Of a stretch of 64,000 nucleotides of DNA, positions 1 through 8,327 are shown piece by piece. Position 1 is the stretch's first letter. Each line of letters opens with the position of its first letter. Under the pieces are notes generated by a model that did no database searches, was not told the origin of the DNA, and was given only the letters and a program-made list of their open reading frames with translations. The stretch is taken from the NCBI GenBank assembly GCA_029279945.1, contig JAJUHK010000001.1:62001-126000 (forward strand). Direction: 5' to 3'. Source of the stretch: Pseudidiomarina indica. Lineage in GTDB: Bacteria > Pseudomonadota > Gammaproteobacteria > Enterobacterales > Alteromonadaceae. Position numbers and translations under genes: made by a program.

Positions 1-1
1 C

Positions 2-61
2 GGCAAGGTTGGTGGCGGCGGAGATAAACCAGTCCCGCCCGATACAAGGAAAATGAGATAG
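2..61 (+). CDS. C-terminal end of an upstream phage gene (partial)
   Basis: The second reading frame is open from the window edge to a TAG at 59-61 and ends in a glycine-rich tail (KVGGGGDKPVPPDTRKMR). The stop directly abuts the ATG of the next gene at 62, as expected for translationally linked phage tail genes. In related tails this place is usually held by a minor tail protein, but 19 residues are too few to identify a family. Confidence 0.45.
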   Translation, partial: GKVGGGGDKPVPPDTRKMR

Positions 62-469
62 ATGATGCGAGTACGCGATTGGTCAACACGCTTAATTAGC
101 TTACTGCAAGAGCGGCGACTCATGCCGTTCGAGTGGGGTAAGCACGATTGCTGTTTATTTGCAGCAGATGCCTATATAGCGCTTTGTGATAAAGATTTAG
201 CGAGCGAGTTTCGCGGGCGTTACAAAACTGAGCTTGGCGCTTACCGAGCTTTAAAGCGCTTTGGCTACGAAAGTGTTGATGATGTGCTTAGCGCAAAGCT
301 AGGAGAACCAAAAGCGACCACGCTGCCTGAGCGTGGTGACATCCTATTGATTGACTACGAAGGCCAACTAACCGCAGGCGTTCATTTTAACGCCGCTTGG
401 GTGGTCGGTGAGAATGGGCTAGTGCAGGCACCACCATCGTGGATAGTGAAAGCATGGAGTACTAAATAA
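62..469 (+). CDS. Phage tail-tip NlpC/P60-like peptidase (DUF6950 type)
   Basis: This 135-residue protein sits just before the tail-tip protein, the place of lambda gpK-type tail peptidases. It has the expected Cys-His pattern: a WGKHDCC motif (Cys30/31, the likely nucleophile) and GVHF with His108. Such proteins are thought to trim peptidoglycan or act in tail-tip assembly. A second ATG follows directly at 65, so the start is uncertain by one codon. The stop TAA at 467-469 overlaps the ATG of the following gene by one base, indicating translational coupling. Family assignment rests on the motif and the context; the catalytic role is inferred. Confidence 0.7.
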   Translation: MMRVRDWSTRLISLLQERRLMPFEWGKHDCCLFAADAYIALCDKDLASEFRGRYKTELGAYRALKRFGYESVDDVLSAKLGEPKATTLPERGDILLIDYEGQLTAGVHFNAAWVVGENGLVQAPPSWIVKAWSTK

Positions 470-3400
470 TGCCAGTAGCGATTGCGGCGGTCGCCGTTGG
501 TGTTGCAGCGGGTGTAGTTTATGGCGTAACAGTCGGTGTCATCGTTGGCATCGGCATGCTGGCGCTGCAGAATGCAATCAAGCCGGAATTGCCTAGCGTC
601 GAAGAAAATATCACCGCAGCGCAAACCATGACTACGCAACCGCTGCAGCCAAGACGCGGCGTCTACGGTGAGCAGGTGGTGTCTGGCTCGCTCGTCGGCT
701 ATGGTCGAATAAAGCAATTTATCGATGGTGAGTCAAGAGAAGTTCATGTGTGCGTCATTACTCTTGCGGGTCACGTTATAGAGTCAGCGTCGCTATATGA
801 AATAAACGGAAATAAGCCGCATGCCGGCTGTGTCGCTCATATCTACGACGGCACGCAAACCACAGCGTCATCACACGCCAAACAGCATTGCGAGGGCTGG
901 ACAGACGACCATGTTGGCCATGGTGTTGCCTATGCTGTTGTGTATATCCCCATTGACCCTGACGCCATGTCTGGTGGTCTGCAAAACGTCACATTCAAGG
1001 TAAAGGGCGCAAAAGTTTACGACCCACGCAAAGACACTACTGTTGGAGGCGCTGGTTCGCATCGAGCCGATGACCCATCAACGTGGGAGTGGAGCGACAA
1101 CAGCATTCTATGCGCACTCGATTATGTGCGCTTTAAGGGCTTTCAAAAGTTATCGCTGAACAAATTTGACTTAGCTCACATTGTTGAGCAAGCGAATATC
1201 TGTGATGAAGAGGTGGAATACAAAGATGCAGACGGCGTCTCGCATTACGAGAAACGCTTCACCGCCAACGGCACGTGGATGTATGACGAAAGTCCACCAA
1301 GCGTGCTGCAGCGATTGCTTACGTCCTGCGGAGGTAAGCCGTACCGTCGTGGCGGTAAAATCTATTTGCAAACAGCGAGCTATCACGGCATGGCCACACT
1401 CACGCTCACTGAAAATGATGCCGCTGACATCATCAAAATCTCGCCACACCGTGAGTTGCGCGATCGTGTGAACTTAGTGCGCGCTAGCTTCGTTGACCCT
1501 AAAAAGGGGTATCAACCGACTGACGCGCCGGTGCACAAGAATGCTACTTACATTGCATCAGACGGCATGGAGCTCGAAGACGACCTGCAGTTGAGCTTCA
1601 CTAACTCAAGCACGATGGCGCAGCGCCTCATGAAATACCACATGGAGCGTAACCGCGCCGGCATGCGCATTGAGTTTCCGTGCAAAGGGAAAGGGTTGTC
1701 AGCGCTTGCGGGCAAAACGGTGCGCATCAACTTGCCAAATGAGGGTATCGATAAAGAATTTATCGTTGCTGAGTGGGATTTTGACCGCCGCAAGAAAATA
1801 ACGAACTTGCTGCTTGAAGAAGAGTCGCCATTACTCTATTCAGATAGCACGGTACCCAATGAAGGTGATATCACACCAAACACAAACCTGCCTGATTTTA
1901 ACGTGCCAGAGCCGCCAGAATCGGTTGTTTTTACGCTTGATGCGGTGAGTGTGCACCGCCAAGGTTTTGTTGAATGGTCGCACCCAGTGCCACGCGCAGT
2001 GAGCGAATACATCATTCGCCTGGTTAAGGCTGGCAACACTGTGGTCGAGTACTCGACTGTGGCCAGCTCAAGCGTGCAGATGCGACAAGATATCAACGGT
2101 CTTGATGCAGGGCAGTACTCCATTGAGATATACGCCAAGAACCGTTTTGAGCGTTTGAGCGCGCCAGCAACGGTATCAATCACGTTAAATCAGCCGTCTG
2201 CACCGACCCAATTGTTGATCACCGCTGGCAACTGGGAAGCGACCTGCAAACCCGTTCTTGCTGGCATCGGTCTTGGCACCATTTTCGAATTTGCTTTTGG
2301 TGATACGACGAATATCATCGGGCGGGGCGCGTCCATATCGCAACCTGGGCTGGTACCGGAAACGCAGTATACATTTTACGCGCGCACAATTAACCCGCTT
2401 GGTCAATCTGATTGGGTGTCGCAAACATTCACCACAACCAAGGTGCCGGAGCAAATCGACCCGCTACTACCTGAGTCGCAGGTCATTCAGGGCATCAATG
2501 ACACAATCACCGGTATCGGTGAGCGCATTGATGAAGAAGCGGGTCGCATCGATACCACTGAAGAGAGCATTGATGAGTTAGTGGCGTCAACGCGCAACAT
2601 TAGCTATATGCTCAGCACTGAGGGCGTTGATCGTGCAGTAAGCGATATGCAGACCATGCTAGCCATTGCGAGTCAGTCAGCTGCGCGCCTTGAAATGGAG
2701 CGCCGGCAACGCAGTGGTGAACGCTTAATTAGCGCTGCAGTTGAGGTCAACCCAGAGACGGGCGAAATCACTAACCTCGCATACAGCTACACCGATAGCG
2801 CATTTACGCAAGCGGCTTTGCGGATGGATGGCATTGACGGCTCAATCAATGCGGTCGTTGAGCGCATCTCATTGAATGAGGATGTTGTTGAGAACCTGTC
2901 GAGCGAACTGACGTTATTACCTGGTCTGATTGAAGCGCGTGCGACAGCTATTGTCGCAAGTTCCATTAGTGCGTTACAGCCTGCGCACGCGTTTAACTTT
3001 TTTGACTCGACGCAGCATTGGGAAGCAGTCACGGGAACCATTGCGCCAGTGAATAACGCCATTGAGCTGACCCATGGCGACATTGAGAATACGCGCCTTT
3101 TCTATGATGCGGCCGAGAATCCAGCGCTGCGCATCGAGGTTGAGCGTTTAGCGGGAACCGGTTGGAGCGGCACCGTCACTGTCTATTTCGATGGTGGTGG
3201 CTCTCAATCTTACCCTGGCATCATTGATGCAGTCGAAGCCGGCGAACTGGTCGTGCGCAACGTGGACTTCCGAGGTCTTGAAACCTATGCTGGCATGATT
3301 AACGGCATGCGTATCGAGCTTGGCGCTTCCGCAGCGGATGAGTTCCGCGTGAAGTCGCTCACCATTGGCAAACCCGATGCGGCCATGCAGCAACTTGAGC

Positions 3401-6030
3401 AAGTCGAATACCGCGTCAATGATGCATTTATAGCGATTGATGGCCTCCAAGGCCAAATCAACCTGCGCGTAACCTCAGAGCACTATAACAACAACACCGT
3501 GACCTTTGGCAACGTTGAGCAGACCCTTGATGCTATTGAGTCATACGCGCAGATAAAGACGACCTACACGACGCTGACCGAAAATGGCACCATCGCTAAA
3601 GCAAATGCGGCCGCTGTGTTCATCGATGGCCAAACGGGCACTATCACCCAAATCGTGCAGACGATTAACAACCGCGTTGATGATGTTGAGGGTCAAGCGC
3701 AAGATGCTGCGCAAACAGCAAACCAAGCAATGACAGAGGTGGATGCCGCCAATGGCCGCATTCGCAATCAGGTCATCTCGACCACACAAAATGCGATTGC
3801 TGATGCTGAAAACGCAGTTGCGGCCGTGCTTGAGGCATACCAGGGCTTCTTACAAGGTCAAGAGCTTGCCAATACCCGTATCAGCTTGGCATCCGCTCGC
3901 CGCGACCTGCAAGCGCAAAGTGCTGAGCTGTCAGCCTTTGCCGATGAAACGCTTGAATTGCTAGCAATCACTGCGCAGGAAGCGGAAGCGTTAGAGGCGC
4001 GCGTAGACCAAGCATTTAGCGCTATCAGCAATGCTGAAGCTGCGCTCACACAGGCGCGTATATCACTGCAATCACAAATCTTAGGCGCTGGTACAGACGC
4101 CACACGTAAAGCAACAGCTAATGCGCTTGACCTGCTTAACGCCCGAATTGGCTATTGCGAGATTGGTGGCTCACCGACTGGCCATGAAACCCGTGAAGCA
4201 TGTGAAGATGCCGGTGGAACATGGATATCAGCTCCACTAGCTGAAGCGTTACGCAACGTGCAGGTACAAACTGAAGACGGTAGCTATGCGCGCGTGTCAC
4301 AACTTGCCCAGGCATTCGTGGATGATGATGGCCAACTCACCGCTATCGGCTCGATGCTGACCGACAACGCAGGACGTATAAGCGGCATACTCAACCGCAA
4401 TACAGGCCTACGAAGCTCGCTCGACTTCATAGCCGGCGAGACCCGCATTGGTGACGTTGATGAGCAGGGTAACTACATCCCATTATTCTGGCTCGATGCG
4501 GCGGCAGGTGTATTAGCAATCAAAGCTCGACTAATTCTTGGCGATGGCCATCAAGTGAATAATCTCGATGATATTCGCGGGCAGGATGGCGAGCAAGGCC
4601 CACAGGGACCAGAGGGTCCACAAGGCCCACAAGGACCTCAAGGCCCCCAAGGTGTGCCGGGCACACCGGGAGCAGACGGTGTTACATATTATACGTGGAT
4701 TCGCTACGCCGATGACGCAAGCGGCGCTGGCATTAGTAACGACCCAGACGGCAAAACATACATGGGCTTAGCGTACAATAAAACGAGCGCAACAGAATCA
4801 AATGACCCAGCTGATTACACATGGTCGCGCTTCCGTGGCGAAGATGGCACCGATGGCGTTCCGGGTCCTCCCGGAGAAGATGGTGTTACTACATACACTT
4901 GGATTGCTTATTCAGATAATGCTAATGGTAGCGGGATGTACCAAACACCCACGGAAAACACTAAATACATCGGTATCGCCACCAATAAGACAACACCTAC
5001 TGAATCCACAAATCCTGCAGATTATGTATGGAGTCGGTTCAGAGGGGCGGACGGAAATGATGGTAAGGATGGCAAGGATGGTAAGGATGGAAAAGACGGT
5101 ATAGATGGGGCACATGGAGCAGGGCTCTATGGCAACACATACCCTAGCATAAGCTGGACTACATCCACTGCTAATAGCCGTTTTACCGCTCTTGTAGGGC
5201 GTGCACCTATTCCATTAGATATATTCGTACAAACACGTGCTGATGGGACTGATTCACAAGCTCGTCAATACAATGGAAGTAGTTGGATTGCACCAACACT
5301 CATGGTTCATGGTTCCATGATCGCAACTGGAACAGTTGCAGGACAAGTTTTGATTGCTGGCACAGAACTGAACTCTCCAGTAGTCAAGTCAGGGCAAATT
5401 TTAATGGTTGGCGCAAGTCACATGAAGATTACGACGTCTACGCCATTTGGACCGAATAATCTGATTGAATGGTATGGGCCAAAAAACACATACACATACG
5501 ACAGCGCTAACAATAGCGTTAATTTTGACGCTCTCACTAAAGCGAATGCTATTACATATCTGAGCGCTACTGGTGAAGCATATTTTGGTGGCTCGATCAT
5601 AGCAGGAACTCTACGAAATTCAGTGCAGAACACTCAGTTGGCCTCTAGCACTAGCGTGACGCTTGGCCCATTCGGCTCGAATGGTGGTCCAATTGAAATT
5701 AAATGCTCATTCAGTGCCACACGTGGCACAGGATTAGTGGCAGGCTCATGCCCTTTCCCACCACCAGCCAACCCAACAGGCACACTTCGTTTATATCGTA
5801 CAGCACCGGGTGCCCAAACATTAGTCGCAACACATGCGTTAAGTGGTGAATATGACTGTTCTGATGAAGGACAAGAACACATCGAGAACTGGCTTCTGGT
5901 TGGTGGCTTTACATACACAGACAACCTACAGACAACTCAGCCACGCACATACAGATTAGAAATTACCCATAATACACCAGTGTTACCTAATGGTAATCAA
6001 CGCTTATCACTTATATCCGAAGAGGCTTAA
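469..6030 (+). CDS. Phage tail-tip / host-specificity protein (gpJ-like)
   Basis: This 1853-residue protein is the expected central tail-tip (TipJ-like) component, which binds the distal tail and presents receptor-binding parts. Residues 1-40 are Ala/Val/Gly-rich and hydrophobic, similar to the segment of lambda gpI-type proteins, followed by the QPRRGVYGE region typical of tail proteins. The middle contains fibronectin-III-like segments (about 480-660), then long helical, Gln/Ala-rich stretches likely forming coiled coils (about 670-1270). From 1371 there are collagen-like G-X-Y tracts alternating with two copies of a 53-54-residue module, then a beta-rich C-terminal domain. It overlaps the peptidase stop by one base and is followed three bases later by the DGR target gene, so the two probably form adjoining parts of the tail tip. 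Domain borders are read by eye. Confidence 0.8.
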   Translation: MPVAIAAVAVGVAAGVVYGVTVGVIVGIGMLALQNAIKPELPSVEENITAAQTMTTQPLQPRRGVYGEQVVSGSLVGYGRIKQFIDGESREVHVCVITLAGHVIESASLYEINGNKPHAGCVAHIYDGTQTTASSHAKQHCEGWTDDHVGHGVAYAVVYIPIDPDAMSGGLQNVTFKVKGAKVYDPRKDTTVGGAGSHRADDPSTWEWSDNSILCALDYVRFKGFQKLSLNKFDLAHIVEQANICDEEVEYKDADGVSHYEKRFTANGTWMYDESPPSVLQRLLTSCGGKPYRRGGKIYLQTASYHGMATLTLTENDAADIIKISPHRELRDRVNLVRASFVDPKKGYQPTDAPVHKNATYIASDGMELEDDLQLSFTNSSTMAQRLMKYHMERNRAGMRIEFPCKGKGLSALAGKTVRINLPNEGIDKEFIVAEWDFDRRKKITNLLLEEESPLLYSDSTVPNEGDITPNTNLPDFNVPEPPESVVFTLDAVSVHRQGFVEWSHPVPRAVSEYIIRLVKAGNTVVEYSTVASSSVQMRQDINGLDAGQYSIEIYAKNRFERLSAPATVSITLNQPSAPTQLLITAGNWEATCKPVLAGIGLGTIFEFAFGDTTNIIGRGASISQPGLVPETQYTFYARTINPLGQSDWVSQTFTTTKVPEQIDPLLPESQVIQGINDTITGIGERIDEEAGRIDTTEESIDELVASTRNISYMLSTEGVDRAVSDMQTMLAIASQSAARLEMERRQRSGERLISAAVEVNPETGEITNLAYSYTDSAFTQAALRMDGIDGSINAVVERISLNEDVVENLSSELTLLPGLIEARATAIVASSISALQPAHAFNFFDSTQHWEAVTGTIAPVNNAIELTHGDIENTRLFYDAAENPALRIEVERLAGTGWSGTVTVYFDGGGSQSYPGIIDAVEAGELVVRNVDFRGLETYAGMINGMRIELGASAADEFRVKSLTIGKPDAAMQQLEQVEYRVNDAFIAIDGLQGQINLRVTSEHYNNNTVTFGNVEQTLDAIESYAQIKTTYTTLTENGTIAKANAAAVFIDGQTGTITQIVQTINNRVDDVEGQAQDAAQTANQAMTEVDAANGRIRNQVISTTQNAIADAENAVAAVLEAYQGFLQGQELANTRISLASARRDLQAQSAELSAFADETLELLAITAQEAEALEARVDQAFSAISNAEAALTQARISLQSQILGAGTDATRKATANALDLLNARIGYCEIGGSPTGHETREACEDAGGTWISAPLAEALRNVQVQTEDGSYARVSQLAQAFVDDDGQLTAIGSMLTDNAGRISGILNRNTGLRSSLDFIAGETRIGDVDEQGNYIPLFWLDAAAGVLAIKARLILGDGHQVNNLDDIRGQDGEQGPQGPEGPQGPQGPQGPQGVPGTPGADGVTYYTWIRYADDASGAGISNDPDGKTYMGLAYNKTSATESNDPADYTWSRFRGEDGTDGVPGPPGEDGVTTYTWIAYSDNANGSGMYQTPTENTKYIGIATNKTTPTESTNPADYVWSRFRGADGNDGKDGKDGKDGKDGIDGAHGAGLYGNTYPSISWTTSTANSRFTALVGRAPIPLDIFVQTRADGTDSQARQYNGSSWIAPTLMVHGSMIATGTVAGQVLIAGTELNSPVVKSGQILMVGASHMKITTSTPFGPNNLIEWYGPKNTYTYDSANNSVNFDALTKANAITYLSATGEAYFGGSIIAGTLRNSVQNTQLASSTSVTLGPFGSNGGPIEIKCSFSATRGTGLVAGSCPFPPPANPTGTLRLYRTAPGAQTLVATHALSGEYDCSDEGQEHIENWLLVGGFTYTDNLQTTQPRTYRLEITHNTPVLPNGNQRLSLISEEA
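4579..5124 (+). repeat. Collagen-like tracts with a duplicated module in the tail-tip gene
   Basis: Three G-X-Y tracts (4579-4680, 4837-4884, 5044-5124) flank two copies of a module. Copy 1 spans 4681-4839 and copy 2 spans 4885-5046. Both begin V-T-x-Y-T-W-I, contain TESxxPADYxWSRF and end in RG. The last tract has four consecutive GKD units. Collagen-like repeats in phage fibres form rigid trimeric stalks; here they would space the C-terminal domain away from the tail tip. Diverged copies suggest an old duplication. Confidence 0.8.
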
Positions 6031-6033
6031 AAC

Positions 6034-7584
6034 ATGTACTGGACTGCAACATCCATTAACGTCACCGCCAATAGCGCATTTGTTGACGTCATCACTGGCG
6101 ATGACCTGTCGCTAATACGTCCGCTTAGCCTGCTGTTCGTATCCGGTTATTTACCCGTAGTGGTCAAGCGCGCTACCGCCACGCAAATTGAGCTGATGGA
6201 GCCTTGGCCAAACGTCACCGACAATGGCCGCCGCGCTATCATCGCTAAAACTGCCGCTGAGTTTGATGCCGCCGTGGATGCACTCAATGCAGCGACTGAT
6301 GCAACTAGCGCAGCCGGCGAGAGCATTGAAACTTTCTTGCAGGGCGTGAGCCAGTTCTCAATTGAAGCATTGGGCAGTGCTAACGCCTCCGCATGGCGCA
6401 CTAAACTCGGCCTTGGCAATGCAGCGACAAAAGCAGTCGGTGAGGCTGACGCAAGCCTAGTCGATAACGCCCGTTTAAAAGCCGTTTTAGGCACCGATTC
6501 AACACTAATTAAAAAGGTATCGAGCCTAAGCAACTTGAACTTCATTCCTGACACGCTGCGCAAACAGGTAGAGCTCGCCACCCAAGGCAAAAACACGGTG
6601 CTGTACAACGCCAACGGTGACCCAAGCATCATGTTCCCAGTGTACAAGTTCCGCTACGAAGACCTTGGCTTTGCCGGCAACCCATTTGGAACAGGCGTCG
6701 CTACTGCGTTCTTGAAGGGTGGTGTTGAGAAATCCGAAATCTTTATCGGCTGCTTCCAAGGGCGCGTGCACAACGGGCAAGTCGTGTCTTTGCCAGGACT
6801 CGACCCAACCACCAGTATTAACTTCGACAACTCAAAGGCTCGGTGCGCCGCCAATGGACCGGGCTGGCATCTAATGACCGAACACGAGTGGGCAGCTATT
6901 ACGCTTTGGTGCATGGCGAACGGCTTTCAGCCACGCGGTAACACTAACTATGGCCGTGCCCATGACGCAACGCATGAAGTAGGCCGCCGGCAAGATGGTG
7001 GCATTGCGGGCGATACCTCTGGCTCTGCACGCATCTTAAGCGGCTCTGGCCCCGATGCATGGCGCCACGATAACTCGCCATTTGGCATAGCGGATCTTGT
7101 TGGTAATGTGCATGAATGGACTGACTTGCTCAAAACGGTGCGCGGCCAAGTCATTTGCGCGCCAGATAACGACTTCGATCTTGGTGAGGCCAATTGGGTC
7201 GCGCAGCAAGCATTTTTCGACTCACCAAGCACTGGCACAAGCGGTAACCTAGGCGCACCAACATTGGCTGATGCAGTGACGAACTACGCAGATGCTGATC
7301 CTGACTCTAGCGCGGGTAACGCATATAACTCGATAAATCCATGGTCAAGCATGGCCACATCTGGCAGCTATGTCAGTAATGAGTTGATGCGCCGCTTGAT
7401 GATTGAGCCAGCCGGAATCAACCCCCAAGGCTATATCTACGTGCGTAACTATGGCGAGCGTTTCCCGTATCGTGGCGGCTATTGGTACGTTGGCAGCGGT
7501 GCTGGCCTCGCCGCGCGCTATCTGGGCAACGTGCGCTCGTCCGCGAGCAGCCTCGTCGGGTTTCGCCCCGCTTTTGTCGCTTGA
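6034..7584 (+). CDS. DGR target: tail-tip adhesin with C-type-lectin/FGE-like fold
   Basis: This 516-residue protein is the DGR-diversified product. Residues 1-160 are a fibre-like attachment region (Ala-rich helical part, then WRTKLGLGNAATK as in phage tail fibres). From about 200 the sequence matches the formylglycine-enzyme/C-type-lectin class used by DGR targets: WHLMTEHEW (from W278), LVGNVHEWTD (355-364) and the closing GFRPA. Residues 476-513 are encoded by the VR, in which eleven codons differ from the template. The start ATG has AGAGG eight bases upstream and lies three bases after the tail-tip gene stop. By analogy to Mtd of BPP-1 it should be the receptor-binding tip; its ligand cannot be read from sequence. 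Confidence 0.9.
   Translation: MYWTATSINVTANSAFVDVITGDDLSLIRPLSLLFVSGYLPVVVKRATATQIELMEPWPNVTDNGRRAIIAKTAAEFDAAVDALNAATDATSAAGESIETFLQGVSQFSIEALGSANASAWRTKLGLGNAATKAVGEADASLVDNARLKAVLGTDSTLIKKVSSLSNLNFIPDTLRKQVELATQGKNTVLYNANGDPSIMFPVYKFRYEDLGFAGNPFGTGVATAFLKGGVEKSEIFIGCFQGRVHNGQVVSLPGLDPTTSINFDNSKARCAANGPGWHLMTEHEWAAITLWCMANGFQPRGNTNYGRAHDATHEVGRRQDGGIAGDTSGSARILSGSGPDAWRHDNSPFGIADLVGNVHEWTDLLKTVRGQVICAPDNDFDLGEANWVAQQAFFDSPSTGTSGNLGAPTLADAVTNYADADPDSSAGNAYNSINPWSSMATSGSYVSNELMRRLMIEPAGINPQGYIYVRNYGERFPYRGGYWYVGSGAGLAARYLGNVRSSASSLVGFRPAFVA
7457..7572 (+). repeat. DGR variable repeat (VR)
   Basis: These 116 bases align gap-free with the template repeat at 8049-8164 (offset 592). Sixteen positions differ: 7480, 7486, 7489, 7490, 7498, 7499, 7519, 7525, 7526, 7540, 7541, 7543, 7547, 7552, 7553 and 7555. 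Every one is an adenine in the TR (eight A to G, six A to T, two A to C), and all 90 non-adenine positions are identical. The last 17 bases (7556-7572, TCGGGTTTCGCCCCGCT) have no adenine and are unchanged, as expected for the initiation-of-mutagenic-homing region. The first non-adenine mismatch beyond the repeat is at 7573. Confidence 0.97.
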
Positions 7585-7607
7585 TGTCTTGGTCTTGAAT
7601 CCTGTGG

Positions 7608-7625
7608 GCTGCGCGAGAGCGCAGC
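7608..7625 (+). promoter_or_regulatory. DGR target-site hairpin downstream of VR
   Basis: A perfect 7-bp stem GCTGCGC (7608-7614) / GCGCAGC (7619-7625) closes a GAGA tetraloop, 24 bases after the target stop codon. There is no T-run, so it is not an intrinsic terminator. In BPP-1 a hairpin/cruciform with a 4-base loop just downstream of the VR helps mark the target for retrohoming. No such hairpin follows the TR, which supports a target-specific role. Function here is inferred from that analogy. Confidence 0.7.
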
Positions 7626-7635
7626 TTAACGAACA

Positions 7636-8037
7636 ATGAGGTATAACGTGCAGCAACAACCGATATCGCAACAGCGAGTAGATAAGAACCACAGCGATTT
7701 AGTCATCATTCAAAAGGTCGAAGACATGATCGCGTATGGGTACCAGGCGTTGTCGCATTTTCCTAAAGCGGAGCGTCACGTCACCAGCGCAGAAATGCGC
7801 CAGTCCATGTGGCGGCTGTTGCGGTTGATGGTCATTGTAGCGAAGCGGTACCACAAGAAAACGACATTGCAGGATGTGGATGCAGAGGTTGAGTTGTTGC
7901 GCCGGCAAATACGCTTGGCGCATCAACTTGGCTTTTTGCCACCCAAGAAGTACGAGGTGTGGAGCAGACACCTTAATGAGATTGGCCGCTTCGTTGGAAG
8001 CTGGCTGAAGAAAATAAACGGTTTTAATAAGGGCTAA
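7636..8037 (+). CDS. avd: DGR accessory variability determinant (Avd)
   Basis: This 133-residue, basic, helix-rich protein lies between target gene and TR, the standard place of avd. It shows the four-helix-bundle pattern of the Avd family: a KVEDMIAYGYQALSHFPKAERH segment (about residues 27-48), a central RLLRLMVIVAKRYHKK helix and a C-terminal WSRHLNEIGRFVGSWLKK helix. Avd proteins form a basic pentameric barrel that binds the reverse transcriptase and template RNA and is required for mutagenic cDNA synthesis. The first ATG (7636) has no strong ribosome-binding site, so an internal start cannot be excluded. It starts 51 bases after the target gene and ends 11 bases before the TR. Confidence 0.9.
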   Translation: MRYNVQQQPISQQRVDKNHSDLVIIQKVEDMIAYGYQALSHFPKAERHVTSAEMRQSMWRLLRLMVIVAKRYHKKTTLQDVDAEVELLRRQIRLAHQLGFLPPKKYEVWSRHLNEIGRFVGSWLKKINGFNKG

Positions 8038-8048
8038 GTGCTACCTAT

Positions 8049-8164
8049 AGCGTTTCCCGTATCGTGGCGGCAATTGGAACAATGGCAGCAATGCTGGCCT
8101 CGCCGCGCGCAATCTGAACAACGTGCGCTCGAACACGAACAGCAACATCGGGTTTCGCCCCGCT
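8049..8164 (+). ncRNA. DGR template repeat (TR), part of the template RNA
   Basis: This is the invariant donor copy of the VR, located between avd and the RT gene. It contains 26 adenines, 24 of them between 8072 and 8147; 16 of the 26 are substituted in the present VR. Read in the VR frame, the changeable codons are almost all AAY (Asn), plus ACG and ATC, which cannot become stop codons by adenine change. In that frame a TAG lies immediately upstream (8048-8050), so the TR is not part of a protein gene from upstream. The functional template RNA in studied DGRs extends beyond the repeat on both sides, probably covering the end of avd to the RT start here. Confidence 0.95.
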
Positions 8165-8327
8165 CTTGAGGAAAGTCAGAAGCGGTATGGCCAAGGCTAT
8201 ATCGACAGCACACCTTCAAAAGGGCGCTTGGTCCTCACCGATAAGGTGAAATATAAACAGTTGCGGGTAGGCTGGTAGGCGAGCTCTGACTGCTTTCCCG
8301 CAGCGTACTTTAACAGTAGGAATCGAA

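Noticed and set aside
5044-5124. Short direct repeats as a CRISPR array
   Set aside because: The periodicity is that of GKD codons in a collagen-like tract within a reading frame; no spacers are present.
6147-6647. Long minus-strand open frame (166 codons) opposite the adhesin gene
   Set aside because: It is the shadow of a well-supported plus-strand gene, has no ribosome-binding site and no family character.
7608-7625. Hairpin as an intrinsic terminator
   Set aside because: No T-run follows, and position and loop fit a DGR target-site hairpin.
8051-8278. TR region as a protein-coding gene
   Set aside because: It has no start codon at its head and a stop directly before it; the template role explains it better.
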